Part shown: piece after piece, positions 1 through 9,469 of the stretch | How positions within the stretch are numbered: position 1 is the stretch's first letter | Layout: every line of letters starts with the position of its first letter | NCBI RefSeq assembly: GCF_039691755.1 | Contig: NZ_CP137552.1 | Coordinates: 3,224,001 to 3,288,000 of the forward strand | Reading direction: 5' to 3' | Length of the DNA: 64,000 nt | Source: Halomonas sp. Bachu 37 | GTDB taxonomy: Bacteria; Pseudomonadota; Gammaproteobacteria; Pseudomonadales; Halomonadaceae | The notes under the pieces: generated by a model | What the model saw: the letters and a program-made list of their open reading frames with translations, nothing else | Told to the model about the DNA's origin: nothing | The model's database searches: none | Program-made: the position numbers and the translations under genes

Positions 1-793
1 GCAACCCTTCATAACGCGAGGAGAACAGCATCCGTACCCCCGCTTTGATCAACTCGATTATGAAGAAAGCGTTGAGAAACAGCGACGCCCGCGTGGAGAG
101 TTCCCCGGCTTCGCCTACGGCGAAGGTCGCGATCAGGTTGCCGCCCACATACGCCAGGCCGACCAGCAGTACATCGAGCACTGCCGACAGGATCACGCAA
201 AGTACCAGGCGCAGCACCGGCGTCATCCCCGCACCGTTCAGCGACCAGCTACTGAGCTTGGCGAACCCTGGCCTGGCCAGGCGACGCAGCACCATGAACA
301 TGATCACCGTGGCGAGAATCACCAGCCCCAGGTTGATCGCCGCCGTGGTGAATGCGTCCATATCGAAGGTACTGCCGCCCTGGCTGGTGAACATGGCTCC
401 CACCAGGGAGACCACTTGCTCCAGCTGGCCGCCGACATCGCTGACCACACCGCTGGTGGCTTCCGCCAGTTGCCGCGGCAGCGAGACATCCTCGGCCTCC
501 ATGTCGCTGCCTTGGGCGGCCTGCTGCGGATCGAGCTCGGGAGAGGCTTCGCCTGTCTCCTGAGCCGCCAGCTCGCGTAGCTGGGCAATCATCTGCGCCC
601 GGGCCTGCTCGTTTTCCAGCAGGTCCGCGAGGGTGGAATAGGCGGGAGGCTCATCGGCAGGTGTCGTTTCTTGCCCCGTGTCGCTATCCGGATTCGCTAC
701 CAGGGTCGTTTGTGCCAGAGCGGGCGCCGCCAGCATGGCCCATGCGGTCAGCAGCCAGACGCCTAGCCAGGGGAGTAATCGTTGTGGCGTCAC
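1..793 (-). CDS. YbiO-like mechanosensitive channel, N-terminal part (runs off window)
   Basis: Partial gene; only about 264 N-terminal residues are present, because the frame stays open to base 1. A signal peptide (LLPWLGVWLLTAWAMLAAPALA) is followed by a periplasmic segment containing YSTLADLLENEQAR, then hydrophobic spans around residues 160-180 and 200-225 and the segment SLFLNAFFIIELIKAG. These match the layout and wording of E. coli YbiO, a moderate-conductance MscS-type channel protecting against hypo-osmotic shock. The conserved MscS pore domain lies outside the window. I chose the GTG at 793, which has GGAG six bases upstream. An in-frame ATG at 811 has no recognisable ribosome site and would lengthen the signal peptide. 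Family assignment is from remembered similarity, so the exact subfamily is less certain. Confidence 0.72.
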   Translation of the reverse strand, partial: MTPQRLLPWLGVWLLTAWAMLAAPALAQTTLVANPDSDTGQETTPADEPPAYSTLADLLENEQARAQMIAQLRELAAQETGEASPELDPQQAAQGSDMEAEDVSLPRQLAEATSGVVSDVGGQLEQVVSLVGAMFTSQGGSTFDMDAFTTAAINLGLVILATVIMFMVLRRLARPGFAKLSSWSLNGAGMTPVLRLVLCVILSAVLDVLLVGLAYVGGNLIATFAVGEAGELSTRASLFLNAFFIIELIKAGVRMLFSSRYEGL

Positions 794-924
794 ACCATAG
801 TCTCCATTCATATGATCGAAAGTAAGTCAGGGACTGCTGCCCCACAAGCTACCTCACATCTTGCATAAGTACCGTATAGTATTATTGTACAATTTTGCAG
901 ATGGCTACGGCAGGCGGGCCGCAC

Positions 925-1356
925 TCACGCACATAAAGGGGCCAGCCACTGATGCGCCAGGTACAACACCATAGCGTAACGTCCTCCCTTGGCGACGACT
1001 ACCCAGAGCAGCGCCCGCCACCAGGGCAGGCGAAACACCCCGGCAAGAACGGTCAACGGGTCGCCGATGACCGGCGCCCAGGCAAGCAACAGGCTATATT
1101 CGCCGAAACGTCGATACCAGCGCTCGGCGCGAGCCAGACCCTGCGAAGACGCCGGAAACCAGCGCCGATGCTGGAAGCGCCGCGCGTAACGCCCCAGCCC
1201 CACGTTGATCATGCTGCCCAGGGAATTGCCGGCGGTGGCCACCAGCCACAGCATGCCGACCGGTTGGCCCAGGCACCACTGCCGTGCCAGCCACACCTCC
1301 GACCCGCCGGGCAACAGCGTGGCGCTGGCCAGCGCCACCAGAAACAGGCTCAGCAC
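925..1356 (-). CDS. YqaA-like (SNARE-associated/DedA superfamily) inner membrane protein
   Basis: A protein of 143 residues with three to four hydrophobic segments. The N-terminal SATLLPGGSEV and the TAGNSLGSMINVGLGR segment match the conserved motifs of the E. coli YqaA family, and WAPVIGDPLTVLAGV matches its second conserved block. DedA-superfamily proteins act in membrane lipid homeostasis; the specific role of YqaA is unknown. The start is a GTG only 6 bases after the stop codon of the upstream IclR gene, so the two are probably co-transcribed and translationally coupled. The length agrees with the family (about 142 residues). Confidence 0.8.
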   Translation of the reverse strand: MLSLFLVALASATLLPGGSEVWLARQWCLGQPVGMLWLVATAGNSLGSMINVGLGRYARRFQHRRWFPASSQGLARAERWYRRFGEYSLLLAWAPVIGDPLTVLAGVFRLPWWRALLWVVVAKGGRYAMVLYLAHQWLAPLCA

Positions 1357-1362
1357 GACGAA

Positions 1363-2193
1363 TCAGGAAACGCTCGAGGGAAGCCGCCCCCCCAGTTGGG
1401 TAGTGATCTCGGCAGCCACATCGCGCACCAGTTCGCCCAGCTCCAGCAACCGAGCTTCGGGAATACGCGCCACCGGGCCGGAGACGGAGATCGCCGCCAA
1501 CGGTACCCCGAGTTCATCATGCACGCAGGCCGCCACGCAGTGCAGGCCGATGGCATGTTCCTCACGATCACAGGCAAAGCCTTGGTCACGAATATGGGCC
1601 AGATCGTCGAGCAGTTCATCGCTGTCGTTCAGGGTATTGCGGGTAACCCGGGTCAGCTCGCGCCCCTTGAGCAACCGTGCCCGCTCATCGTCGGGCATCC
1701 ATGCCAGTAGCGCCTTGCCTACGCCCGAGGCGTGCAGCGGCGCCCGCGAGCCCAGGCGGGTGATCATGCGCATCATCTGCGGAGATTCATGCTGGGCGAG
1801 AAATACCGCCGTGTCGCCGTCGCGGATCCCCAGGTTGGCGGTCTCTCCGGTTTCGGCCGTCAAGCGGCGCAGGAAGGGCCGGCCGGTGGCGATGAAGTCA
1901 CGCGCTTCGAGAAAGCTATTGCCGATACGGAACGTCTTGACGTCGATCCGCCACAGGCCCAGCTCGCCATCCTGGGTGACGAACCCCTGGCTCTGCAGCG
2001 CCTGGAGCAGGCGGTGCGTAGTGGAAGGCGCCAGCTCAGCCGTTTCGGCAAGCTCTGACAGGGCCATGCCGCCGGGACTTGCCGCCAGGTATTCCAGTAG
2101 CTTCAAGCCGCGTACCAGCGACTGGCTATGCCCACCGCTGGGCTTGGCGCTACCGGCCGGACGTCCGGCCGCCCTGCGCTTGACTTCACTCAC
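1363..2193 (-). CDS. IclR-family transcriptional regulator (AllR-like)
   Basis: A protein of 276 residues. After a basic RAAGRPAGSAKP stretch, an IclR-type winged helix (SLVRGLKLLEYLA ... APSTTHRLLQAL) is followed by the C-terminal effector domain with GSRAPLHASGVGKALLA, CDREEHAIGLHCVAA and PLAAISVSGP. These resemble AllR-like regulators that bind glyoxylate or similar small organic acids; the ligand here is not deducible. I chose the GTG at 2193 because AGGAGAG lies just upstream; the longer ATG form (2277) lacks such a site. It lies downstream of the enoyl-CoA hydratase-like gene and upstream of the YqaA-like gene on the same strand, so an operon is likely. Confidence 0.85.
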   Translation of the reverse strand: MSEVKRRAAGRPAGSAKPSGGHSQSLVRGLKLLEYLAASPGGMALSELAETAELAPSTTHRLLQALQSQGFVTQDGELGLWRIDVKTFRIGNSFLEARDFIATGRPFLRRLTAETGETANLGIRDGDTAVFLAQHESPQMMRMITRLGSRAPLHASGVGKALLAWMPDDERARLLKGRELTRVTRNTLNDSDELLDDLAHIRDQGFACDREEHAIGLHCVAACVHDELGVPLAAISVSGPVARIPEARLLELGELVRDVAAEITTQLGGRLPSSVS

Positions 2194-2289
2194 CTTGCTC
2201 TCCTGCCTGATCAATCCAAAGGCCTCAGGATACCGTGCAAGCCAAGCGCTGTCGCCTGATACGGAAATGCCTTCCATAAACGCCCAGCG

Positions 2290-3090
2290 TCAGCGGTGCC
2301 GCCATACCGGCTTTCGCTTGGCCATGAAGGCGTCGATGCCCTCGGCGGTATCCTCGCTCATCATGTTGCACGCCATGGTTTCGCCGGCGAAGGCGTAGGC
2401 ATCCGTCAGTGGCATGGCCAGTTGGCGGGCGAACATCGCCTTGCCGGTGCGTACCGCCACCGCACTCTTGGCGCAGATGGAGTCGGTCAGCTCGGCCACC
2501 GTCTGCGTCAGCCGCTCGTCCTCCGCCACACGGTTGACCAGCCCCCAGTCCAGCGCTTGCTCGGCGTCGATGAACTCGCCGGTCATGAGCATTTCCATGG
2601 CCCGCTTGCGGACGATATTGCGGCTGAGCGCCACCGCCGGGGTCGAGCAGAACAGGCCCACGTTGATACCCGACACGGCGAACCGGGCCGAGCTTGCCGC
2701 CACGGCCAGGTCGCAGCTCGCCACCAGTTGACAGCCCGCTGCCGTGGCGATGCCCTGAACCTGGGCGATTACCGGTACCGGCAGGTCGTTGATGGCCTGC
2801 ATGACCCGGCTACAACGGGCAAAAAGCTGTTGGTAGTAGTCTTTTTCCGGTGTGGCGCGCATCTGCTTGAGATCGTGACCGGCGCAGAAGGCCTTGCCGT
2901 TTGCCGCCAGGACCACGCAACGCACGGCATCGTCTTCGGCGATAGCGGCGAAGGCCCCGTCAAGTGCTGTCAGCATCTCCTCGGAAAGCGCATTGAAGCT
3001 GCGCGGATCATTGAGCGTAAGCGTGACCACGCCGTCGGCGTCGCGCTGTTGCAGAAGAAGCTCGTCTCGGGACTCGATGGGATGATTCAT
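2290..3090 (-). CDS. Enoyl-CoA hydratase/isomerase-family protein (ECHDC3-like), catalytic glutamates absent
   Basis: A crotonase-fold protein of 266 residues. The oxyanion-hole regions are present (AFCAGHDLKQM near residue 68; GIATAAGCQLVASCDLA near residue 115). At the places where hydratases carry their two catalytic glutamates, this protein has Gln (AGCQL) and Gly (AVSGINVG). It is therefore probably not a classical 2-enoyl-CoA hydratase. This pattern is typical of ECHDC3-like members, whose reaction is undefined. The ATG at 3090 has AGGAGAA upstream. The gene lies between serA and the IclR regulator on the same strand; the regulator may control it. Confidence 0.82.
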   Translation of the reverse strand: MNHPIESRDELLLQQRDADGVVTLTLNDPRSFNALSEEMLTALDGAFAAIAEDDAVRCVVLAANGKAFCAGHDLKQMRATPEKDYYQQLFARCSRVMQAINDLPVPVIAQVQGIATAAGCQLVASCDLAVAASSARFAVSGINVGLFCSTPAVALSRNIVRKRAMEMLMTGEFIDAEQALDWGLVNRVAEDERLTQTVAELTDSICAKSAVAVRTGKAMFARQLAMPLTDAYAFAGETMACNMMSEDTAEGIDAFMAKRKPVWRHR

Positions 3091-3182
3091 ATTGTTGTTC
3101 TCCTGATAGATGGCCAACCTCAAATCTCAGTCATAGAATGTTACGACCTGAATGAGGGTACAAGGGGCGAGAAACATCCGGC

Positions 3183-3216
3183 AAAAAAATGCCGCCGCCC
3201 TAGGGGCGGCGGCATC
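3183..3216 (-). terminator. Rho-independent terminator downstream of serA
   Basis: On the minus strand a very GC-rich stem (GCCGCCGCCC paired with GGGCGGCGGC, loop CTAG-like) is followed by a run of seven T. It begins about 33 bases after the serA stop codon, so it should end the serA transcript before the enoyl-CoA hydratase-like gene. Confidence 0.9.
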
Positions 3217-3248
3217 GATTACCATGGCTCGCGTCAGAACGGCGGCCG

Positions 3249-4493
3249 TCAGCTGTTCTGAGCCGAGTACAAGGCACGAATCTTCAGCGTGTGCTCGACC
3301 TGCTTCAAGGCTTCCAGCGCCGGGGGACCGTAGGCCTTGTCGACATCGATCACTACGTAGCCGACCTTCTCGTTGGTCTGCAGGTACTGGCCCGAGATAT
3401 TGATGCCGTTCTCCGACAGCACCCGGTTGATCTCGGACAGCACCCCCGGCACGTTGTCGTGAATGTGCAGCAGGCGGTGCTTGTCCGGGTGGGCGGGCAG
3501 CGCCACTTCGGGGAAGTTGACCGAGGTGACGGTGGTGCCGTTGTCGGAATAAGTGATCAGCTTCTCGGACACCTCGATGCCGATATTCTCCTGGGCTTCC
3601 AGGGTCGAGCCGCCGATGTGGGGCGTCAGGATGACGTTTTCCAGGCCGCGCAAGGGGCTTTCGAACTCCTCGTCGTTGCCTTTCGGCTCCACCGGGAAGA
3701 CATCGACCGCTGCGCCGTTGAGCCGGCCTTCCTTGATCGCCACCGCCAGCGGCTCGATCTCCACCACGCTACCGCGCGACGCGTTGATCAGAATCGCCCC
3801 CGGCTTCATCGCGGCGATCTCACGCTCCCCGATCATCCAGCGTGTCGAGGGCAGATCGGGCACGTGCAGACTGACCACATCAGAGCGCTCCAGCAGTTCG
3901 CCGAGACTCGCCACCTGAGAGGCGTTGCCCATGCCCAGCTTGGCGATCACGTCATAGAAAATGACGTTGAAGCCCAGCGATTCGGCCAGGACGGAAAGCT
4001 GCGCGCCGATGCTGCCGTAGCCGACGATACCGAGGGTCTTGCCGCGGGCTTCGTGGGAGTTCTTGGCCGATTTCAGCCAGCCGCCCTGATGGGCGCGGGC
4101 ATTCTTCTCCGGGATGCCGCGCAGCAGCATGATCGCTTCGGCCAGTACCAGCTCGGCCACCGAGCGGGTATTGGAGTAAGGCGCGTTGAATACCGGGATG
4201 CCGCGCTTGAGCGCGGCGCCCAAGTCCACCTGGTTGGTACCGATGCAGAAACAGCCCACCGCCACCAGCTTCTCGGCCGCTTCGAACACGCGCTCGTTGA
4301 GCTGGGTGCGCGAGCGGATACCGATGAAATGCACATCGCGGATCTTCTCGATCAGCGACTCCTCGCCCAACGAGGTCGGCAAATGCTCGATGTTGGTGTA
4401 ACCCGCATTATGGAAATTGTCCACCGCACTCTGGTGGACGCCCTCGAGCAGCAGGATCTTGATCTTGCTCTTGTCCAGGGACGTTTTGGCCAT
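3249..4493 (-). CDS. serA: D-3-phosphoglycerate dehydrogenase
   Basis: A protein of 414 residues, close to E. coli SerA (410). It catalyses the first step of serine synthesis, oxidising 3-phosphoglycerate to 3-phosphohydroxypyruvate with NAD. The NAD-binding fold shows GIVGYGSIGAQL; the substrate and catalytic region shows NASRGSVVE and LTPHIGGSTLEAQ, which carries the catalytic histidine. A C-terminal ACT domain (HIHDNVPGVLSEINRVLSE) is expected to bind serine for feedback inhibition, as in the E. coli type. The ATG at 4493 (MAKTSLDKSKIKILLLEG) matches family starts; the longer upstream frame is out of family. The next gene, xseB, is divergent. Confidence 0.97.
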   Translation of the reverse strand: MAKTSLDKSKIKILLLEGVHQSAVDNFHNAGYTNIEHLPTSLGEESLIEKIRDVHFIGIRSRTQLNERVFEAAEKLVAVGCFCIGTNQVDLGAALKRGIPVFNAPYSNTRSVAELVLAEAIMLLRGIPEKNARAHQGGWLKSAKNSHEARGKTLGIVGYGSIGAQLSVLAESLGFNVIFYDVIAKLGMGNASQVASLGELLERSDVVSLHVPDLPSTRWMIGEREIAAMKPGAILINASRGSVVEIEPLAVAIKEGRLNGAAVDVFPVEPKGNDEEFESPLRGLENVILTPHIGGSTLEAQENIGIEVSEKLITYSDNGTTVTSVNFPEVALPAHPDKHRLLHIHDNVPGVLSEINRVLSENGINISGQYLQTNEKVGYVVIDVDKAYGPPALEALKQVEHTLKIRALYSAQNS

Positions 4494-4756
4494 GACTGAA
4501 TCAACCCCTTGGTCGGCGGCATGCGCCGTGTATCGGTTCGTGGAAGGCGAATATGGTAGCACAGCCACCAGGGCTGAAGCGGTTCGACAAAGATGAAAAT
4601 GCCGCGTCGCGTGCATGAGCGGGATGCATTTTGGCGCTCCTCGCGACATTCGCCCCATGGTGGGCAGACGCCCCCCCCGGGGGAAGGTGTATACTGTGCG
4701 TTTTGATCCCCTGCCGCACAGGGGGGCGTGGCACATCGGCAAACGGGCATGGGTAG

Positions 4757-5062
4757 ATGAGCGAAACAAGCAACCAACCCCAGCGGGACTTCGCGGCTAC
4801 CGTCGAGCAGTTGGAAACGCTGGTCGAACGGCTGGAATCCGGCGAGCTGACGCTGGAGGACTCTCTGGCCGCCTTCGAGCAGGGTGTACGTCTGACGCGT
4901 GACGCCCAGCAGCGCCTGGATGACGCCGAGCTCAAGGTTCGTGCGCTGACCGAAGGCGCCGACGGGTCACTGCAGGTCAGCCCCTTTGCCGCCCCGGCCG
5001 TGCCCGACACTTCGTCCAATGAAAGCGCGGAAGGCCCGCAAGAGGAGACGCCGCCATGGTAG
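4757..5062 (+). CDS. xseB: Exodeoxyribonuclease VII small subunit
   Basis: A small acidic protein of 101 residues. The core [20 protein letters not shown] and [20 protein letters not shown] is the XseB helical-hairpin signature. Several small subunits bind one XseA large subunit to form the nuclease that degrades single-stranded DNA. The C-terminus carries about 25 extra residues compared with the E. coli protein, of low complexity. The stop codon overlaps the ispA start (ATGGTAG), indicating translational coupling. xseB-ispA-dxs is the usual gene order in gammaproteobacteria. Confidence 0.95.
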   Translation: MSETSNQPQRDFAATVEQLETLVERLESGELTLEDSLAAFEQGVRLTRDAQQRLDDAELKVRALTEGADGSLQVSPFAAPAVPDTSSNESAEGPQEETPPW

Positions 5063-5952
5063 CCGCCACCCGCGAGGCGCCGGTACCCGCCGCCCTGGCT
5101 GCGTCGCGCAGCCGCGTGGACGCCACGCTCGAGGCACTATTCGCCCGCGATGCCACCACGCCACCACGCCTGGAAGCCGCCATGCGCCACGGCCTGCTGG
5201 GCGGTGGCAAGCGGCTGCGTCCGCTGCTGGTCTATCTTGCCGGCCAGGCGCTGGGCGCCGACGAGCGCGACCTCGACGCTCCCGCCGCCGCCATCGAACT
5301 GATTCACGCCTACTCGCTGGTGCACGATGACCTGCCGGCGATGGACGACGACGACCTGCGCCGAGGCCAGCCCACGGTACACAAGGCCTTCGATGAAGCC
5401 ACCGCGATACTGGCGGGAGACGCGCTGCAGACGCTGGCCTTCGAGGTGCTTGCCGCGTCCGCTCACCCCCGCCTGGGCAGTTTGATCATGACCCTGGCCC
5501 ATGCCGCCGGACGCGACGGCATGGTTGCGGGCCAGGTACTCGACCTGGAAGCGGTGGGCGGCCACCCGGATGTCGACGCCCTGGCGCGCATGCACGCGCA
5601 CAAGACGGGCGCATTGATCGCCGCCGCCGTACGCCTCGGCGCCCTGGTGGCGGTAGACGAGAGCGACCCGCGCCTGGACGCGCTCGGCCGCTATGCCCGC
5701 GCCATCGGCCTGGCCTTTCAGATCCACGACGACGTGCTGGATGTGACCGGCGATACCGCCACCCTGGGCAAGACCTCCGGCGCCGACGCCGCCCGCGCCA
5801 AACCGACCTATCCCGGCCTGCTGGGCCTGGAAGGCGCCCGCAACAAGGCACAGGCCCTGGTAGACGAGGCCGTGACCGCCCTGGCACCGCTGGGCGATGC
5901 CGCTACGCCACTGGCCGAACTGGCCCGTTACATGATCGAGCGCGACCACTGA
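5056..5952 (+). CDS. ispA: Farnesyl diphosphate synthase (geranyltranstransferase)
   Basis: A protein of 298 residues, typical for IspA. It condenses isopentenyl diphosphate with dimethylallyl and then geranyl diphosphate. The first aspartate-rich motif is [10 protein letters not shown] (from residue 91) and the second is HDDVLD (from residue 225); both bind magnesium-diphosphate. [10 protein letters not shown] near residue 51 is the conserved substrate-binding lysine and arginine region. It overlaps xseB by 7 bases and is followed by dxs after 5 bases, so the three form one isoprenoid-associated operon. Confidence 0.96.
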   Translation: MVAATREAPVPAALAASRSRVDATLEALFARDATTPPRLEAAMRHGLLGGGKRLRPLLVYLAGQALGADERDLDAPAAAIELIHAYSLVHDDLPAMDDDDLRRGQPTVHKAFDEATAILAGDALQTLAFEVLAASAHPRLGSLIMTLAHAAGRDGMVAGQVLDLEAVGGHPDVDALARMHAHKTGALIAAAVRLGALVAVDESDPRLDALGRYARAIGLAFQIHDDVLDVTGDTATLGKTSGADAARAKPTYPGLLGLEGARNKAQALVDEAVTALAPLGDAATPLAELARYMIERDH

Positions 5953-5957
5953 CGAAG

Positions 5958-7889
5958 ATGCCCATGAAGCTGTTCGACGAGATTCCCCGCGAGCGCCCGG
6001 CCACGCCGTTGCTCGATACCTTCGACCACCCCGCCGCGCTGCGGGCGATGAACGACAAGCAGCTGGCCCAACTGGCCGATGAGCTGCGCGCCTACCTGCT
6101 CTACAGTGTCGGCCAGAGCGGCGGCCACTTCGGCGCCGGGCTTGGCGTGGTGGAGCTTACCGTGGCGCTGCACCACGCCTTCCACACCCCCGAGGACCGG
6201 CTGGTGTGGGACGTCGGTCATCAGGCCTATCCGCACAAGATCCTCACCGGGCGCCGCGACGCGATGCCGGGAATCCGCCAGTACGGCGGCCTGGCCGCCT
6301 TCCCCCGGCGAACCGAGTCCGAATACGACACCTTCGGCGTGGGCCACTCCAGCACCTCGATCTCGGCGGCGCTGGGTATGGCCCTGGCGGCCAAGGCCCA
6401 GGGCCGCCAGCGGCGGGTCTGCGCGGTGATCGGCGATGGCGCCCTCACCGCCGGCATGGCGTTCGAAGCCTTGGCCCATGCCGGGCATGTCAACGCCAAC
6501 CTGCTGGTGGTGCTCAACGACAACGAGATGTCGATTTCCGAGAACGTCGGCGGCATGGCCACCTATCTGGCCCGGGTGCTATCCAGCAAGCCGTATCTGA
6601 AAATCCGCGAGGAGGGCAAACGCGTGCTCTCGCACCTGCCCGGCGCCCTGGAACTGGCCCGGCGCACCGAAGAGCACATGAAGGGCATGGTCAGCCCGGC
6701 CACGCTGTTCGAGGAGATGGGCTTTCATTATATCGGCCCCATCGACGGCCACGACCTGGAAACCCTGACCCAGACGCTGCACAACCTTCGTGACCTGGAC
6801 GGCCCTCAGTTTCTGCATATCAAGACCGTCAAGGGCAAAGGCTTCCTGCCCGCCGAGGCCGACCAGATCGGCTACCACGCGATCACCAAACTGGAAAAGA
6901 GTAGCGAAACGGCACCGCTCAAGCCGACGGCTACGCTCAAGCCCAAGCCTAAGCCCAAGAAATACTGCAACGTCTTCGGTGATTGGCTGTGCGACATGGC
7001 CGCCGTCGACGAGCGCCTGATCGGCATTACCCCGGCGATGCGCGAAGGCTCCGACCTGATTCGCTTCTCCCAGGAGTATGCCGAGCGTTATTTCGACGTG
7101 GCCATCGCCGAGCAGCACGCGGTGACGCTTGCCGCCGGGATGGCCTGCGAGGGCATGAAGCCGGTGGTGGCGATCTATTCGACCTTCCTGCAGCGCGGCT
7201 ACGATCAGTTGATCCATGATGTCGCCGTACAGCACCTCGATGTCACCTTTGCCATCGACCGCGCCGGTGTGGTCGGCGAAGACGGTCCCACGCACCACGG
7301 CAGCATGGACCTCTCCTACCTGCGCTGCATACCCGGCATGGTGATTCTGGCCCCGGCCGATGAAGCCGAATGCCGTGCCATGCTCAGCGCTGCCTACCAT
7401 CATCCCGGTCCCGCCGCGGTACGCTACCCTCGCGGTACCGGCCCGGGTGTGGTCATCCCGGAAAGTCTGGCGCCGCTGGCGATCGGCAAGGCCGAGCCGC
7501 CGCGTCGGCTTGCCGGACAAAACGGACAGGACGGGCCGCGCATCGCCCTGCTCGCCTTCGGCAGCATGAACGATGCAGCGGCGGACGTGGCCGAGCGCCT
7601 GGACGCCGCTCATATCAACATGCGCTCGATCAAACCCCTGGATCGCGAGGCCGTACTCGCCGCCGCCGACGAGCACGAGCTGATCGTCACCCTGGAGGAG
7701 AACGTCGTGGCGGGGGGCGCCGGCAGTGCCGTCAACGAACTGCTGGCCGCCGAAGGCAGCCAGGTGGAAACCCTCAACCTCGGCCTGCCCGATGTCTTCG
7801 TCGAGCACGGCACTCCGGCACAACTGCTTGCCGACTGCGGCCTGGACGCGGACGGTATCGAACGCGCCATTCGGCTCCGACTGCCATGA
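5958..7889 (+). CDS. dxs: 1-deoxy-D-xylulose-5-phosphate synthase
   Basis: A thiamine-diphosphate enzyme of 643 residues joining pyruvate and glyceraldehyde 3-phosphate, the first step of the MEP isoprenoid pathway. The thiamine-binding motif appears as [18 protein letters not shown] with NDNEMSIS downstream; the transketolase-like pyrimidine domain has [32 protein letters not shown] is the conserved Dxs block. A lysine and proline-rich linker (LKPKPKPKK) lies between the first two domains near residue 330. An alternative start is the ATG two codons downstream. Its position directly after ispA makes sense because its product pathway feeds IspA. Confidence 0.97.
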   Translation: MPMKLFDEIPRERPATPLLDTFDHPAALRAMNDKQLAQLADELRAYLLYSVGQSGGHFGAGLGVVELTVALHHAFHTPEDRLVWDVGHQAYPHKILTGRRDAMPGIRQYGGLAAFPRRTESEYDTFGVGHSSTSISAALGMALAAKAQGRQRRVCAVIGDGALTAGMAFEALAHAGHVNANLLVVLNDNEMSISENVGGMATYLARVLSSKPYLKIREEGKRVLSHLPGALELARRTEEHMKGMVSPATLFEEMGFHYIGPIDGHDLETLTQTLHNLRDLDGPQFLHIKTVKGKGFLPAEADQIGYHAITKLEKSSETAPLKPTATLKPKPKPKKYCNVFGDWLCDMAAVDERLIGITPAMREGSDLIRFSQEYAERYFDVAIAEQHAVTLAAGMACEGMKPVVAIYSTFLQRGYDQLIHDVAVQHLDVTFAIDRAGVVGEDGPTHHGSMDLSYLRCIPGMVILAPADEAECRAMLSAAYHHPGPAAVRYPRGTGPGVVIPESLAPLAIGKAEPPRRLAGQNGQDGPRIALLAFGSMNDAAADVAERLDAAHINMRSIKPLDREAVLAAADEHELIVTLEENVVAGGAGSAVNELLAAEGSQVETLNLGLPDVFVEHGTPAQLLADCGLDADGIERAIRLRLP

Positions 7890-7952
7890 CCTGACGTTCA
7901 GTTTCAACGTTTACTTTTAACCACTTTGACTCACACCACTTTCGAGGCTGCC

Positions 7953-8714
7953 ATGTTGTTTCTGATTATCCTGTTCGGCCTGATCGGCCTTGCCGTCGGC
8001 GGCCCGCTGGGGCTCTTGATTGGCGGCGGCCTGGGCTGGTGGCTGGGGCGGCGCATCCGCCTGCGCCTCAATAGCGCGCGGATGCGCATCCAGGAAGGTT
8101 TCCTCGATTCGATCTTCTCCGTGATGGGCTGCCTGTGCCAGGCCGACGGCAAGGTGACCGACGGCGAGCTGAGCGTGGCCGAGAAACTCTTCGATCAGAT
8201 GCGCCTGCAAGGCGAGCAGCGCGCCAAGGCGCGAGCCGCTTTCGAGCGTGGCCGCGCCGACAATTTCGATCTCGACGCGGAACTCGCCAGCGTCAATCGC
8301 CTGACCCGGCACCAACCGGTGATGCGCCAGGTCTTTCTCCAGGTTCAGCTTTCCGCCATCGCCGCCGACGGCGTACTCCATCCCGCCGAGCACGAGATGA
8401 TCCTGCGCGTGGCCCGCGGCGTGGGTTGCAGCGAAGCGGAAGTGCAGCAGATCGAAGCGATGCTCCACGGCGGCGCCGCCAACTCCCAGGGCGCCAGCGA
8501 GGAGGCGCTCAAGGATGCCTACCGCGTGCTGGGGGTCTCGGAAGACGCCAGCGATGCCGAACTCAAGAAGGCCTACCGCCGCCTGATGAGCCAGAACCAC
8601 CCCGACAAGCTCGCCGGCAAGGGCCTTCCCGAAAGCATGCGCGAGGTGGCCCAGGCGCGCACCAGCGAAATCGGCAATGCCTACGAGCGCATCCGCCAGG
8701 CGCGGGGCAATTGA
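7953..8714 (+). CDS. djlA: Co-chaperone DjlA (membrane-anchored J-domain protein)
   Basis: A protein of 253 residues. An N-terminal hydrophobic helix (residues 1-30) anchors it. It is followed by a TerB-like helical domain (SIFSVMGCLCQADGKVTDGE ... SAIAADGVLHPAE) and a C-terminal J domain with the HPD motif (NHPDKLAGKG), which stimulates DnaK ATPase. I chose the ATG at 7953, with GAGG five bases upstream; the longer frame would begin with TTG. It lies 63 bases after dxs and may be transcribed with it. Confidence 0.92.
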   Translation: MLFLIILFGLIGLAVGGPLGLLIGGGLGWWLGRRIRLRLNSARMRIQEGFLDSIFSVMGCLCQADGKVTDGELSVAEKLFDQMRLQGEQRAKARAAFERGRADNFDLDAELASVNRLTRHQPVMRQVFLQVQLSAIAADGVLHPAEHEMILRVARGVGCSEAEVQQIEAMLHGGAANSQGASEEALKDAYRVLGVSEDASDAELKKAYRRLMSQNHPDKLAGKGLPESMREVAQARTSEIGNAYERIRQARGN

Positions 8715-8746
8715 GCATGTCAGCAACCGACTGCATGCTCTTGTTT
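8713..8746 (+). terminator. Probable terminator after djlA
   Basis: A 7-bp stem GAGCATG / CATGCTC with a 14-base loop is followed by TTGTTT. It starts inside the djlA stop region and lies between convergent djlA and the hemolysin III-like gene. Confidence 0.5.
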
Positions 8747-8751
8747 ACAGC

Positions 8752-9429
8752 CTACGCAGAAGCCGTGTGCGGCAACACGGCGCTATAAACGGCAAAGTAG
8801 TGACAGACGCTGCCGGCAATGACGAATACGTGCCAGATGGCATGGTTATACGGAATGGCGCGCACCGCGTAGAAGATGACGCCAACCGTATAGGTAAGGC
8901 CGCCGGCGACGAGCAGAACGATGCCGGTCGCTGGCAGACTGGCCGCCAACTCTCCCGAGGCCAGGACGATCAGCCACCCCATTGCCAGGTAAATCACCAC
9001 GCGCAGGACCGCCAGACGCTGAGGCCAGAGCAACTTGCACGCGATACCCGCCAGCGCCATCGTCCAGACGACGGCGAACAGTGTCCAACCGGTTGGTCCG
9101 CGCATATTGACCAGCAGGAAAGGGGTATAGGTGCCCGCAATCAGCAAATAAATGGCGCAGTGATCGAAGTGCTGAAAAAACCGCTTCCAACGCGGGTGGC
9201 GTATACCGTGGTATAGCGTCGAGACGGTATATAACAGTACCAGCGTGGCGCTATACAAGCTGAAGCTGAGGAGCTTCCAGGGATCAATATGGGCTGCCAA
9301 GCTCGCCGCCACCAATAGCGCGGCCATTCCCAGCAAACTCAGCACCGCACCGATGCCATGGGAAATGCTATGCAGGCGCTCTTCGCTGACGCTGAATTCA
9401 CCCGGCATGTCATTGTACGCATCGCCCAT
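8752..9429 (-). CDS. Hemolysin III-like (PAQR/TrhA family) membrane protein
   Basis: A protein of 225 residues with seven predicted membrane spans. The family histidine and glutamate motifs are visible: SEERLHSISHGIGAV near the N-terminus, TVSTLYHGIRHP, HFDHCAIYLLIAGTYTPF in the middle, and HAIWHVFVIAGSVCHYFAVY at the end. These metal-binding residues are shared with PAQR receptors. Bacterial members (TrhA, YqfA) are linked to membrane-energy and fatty-acid homeostasis; haemolytic activity is historical and not implied here. The ATG at 9429 is preceded by GGAGGAGGG. It probably belongs to the same minus-strand group as the two following genes. Confidence 0.85.
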   Translation of the reverse strand: MGDAYNDMPGEFSVSEERLHSISHGIGAVLSLLGMAALLVAASLAAHIDPWKLLSFSLYSATLVLLYTVSTLYHGIRHPRWKRFFQHFDHCAIYLLIAGTYTPFLLVNMRGPTGWTLFAVVWTMALAGIACKLLWPQRLAVLRVVIYLAMGWLIVLASGELAASLPATGIVLLVAGGLTYTVGVIFYAVRAIPYNHAIWHVFVIAGSVCHYFAVYSAVLPHTASA

Positions 9430-9469
9430 GGCACCCTCCTCGAGACGCTCTCCCGCTTTTCCAGTCATC

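Noticed and set aside
3291-4499. 402-residue open frame opposite serA
   Set aside because: Antisense shadow of serA without protein-like motifs.
6579-7907. 442-residue open frame opposite dxs
   Set aside because: Shadow caused by high GC content at third codon positions; no motif or ribosome site.
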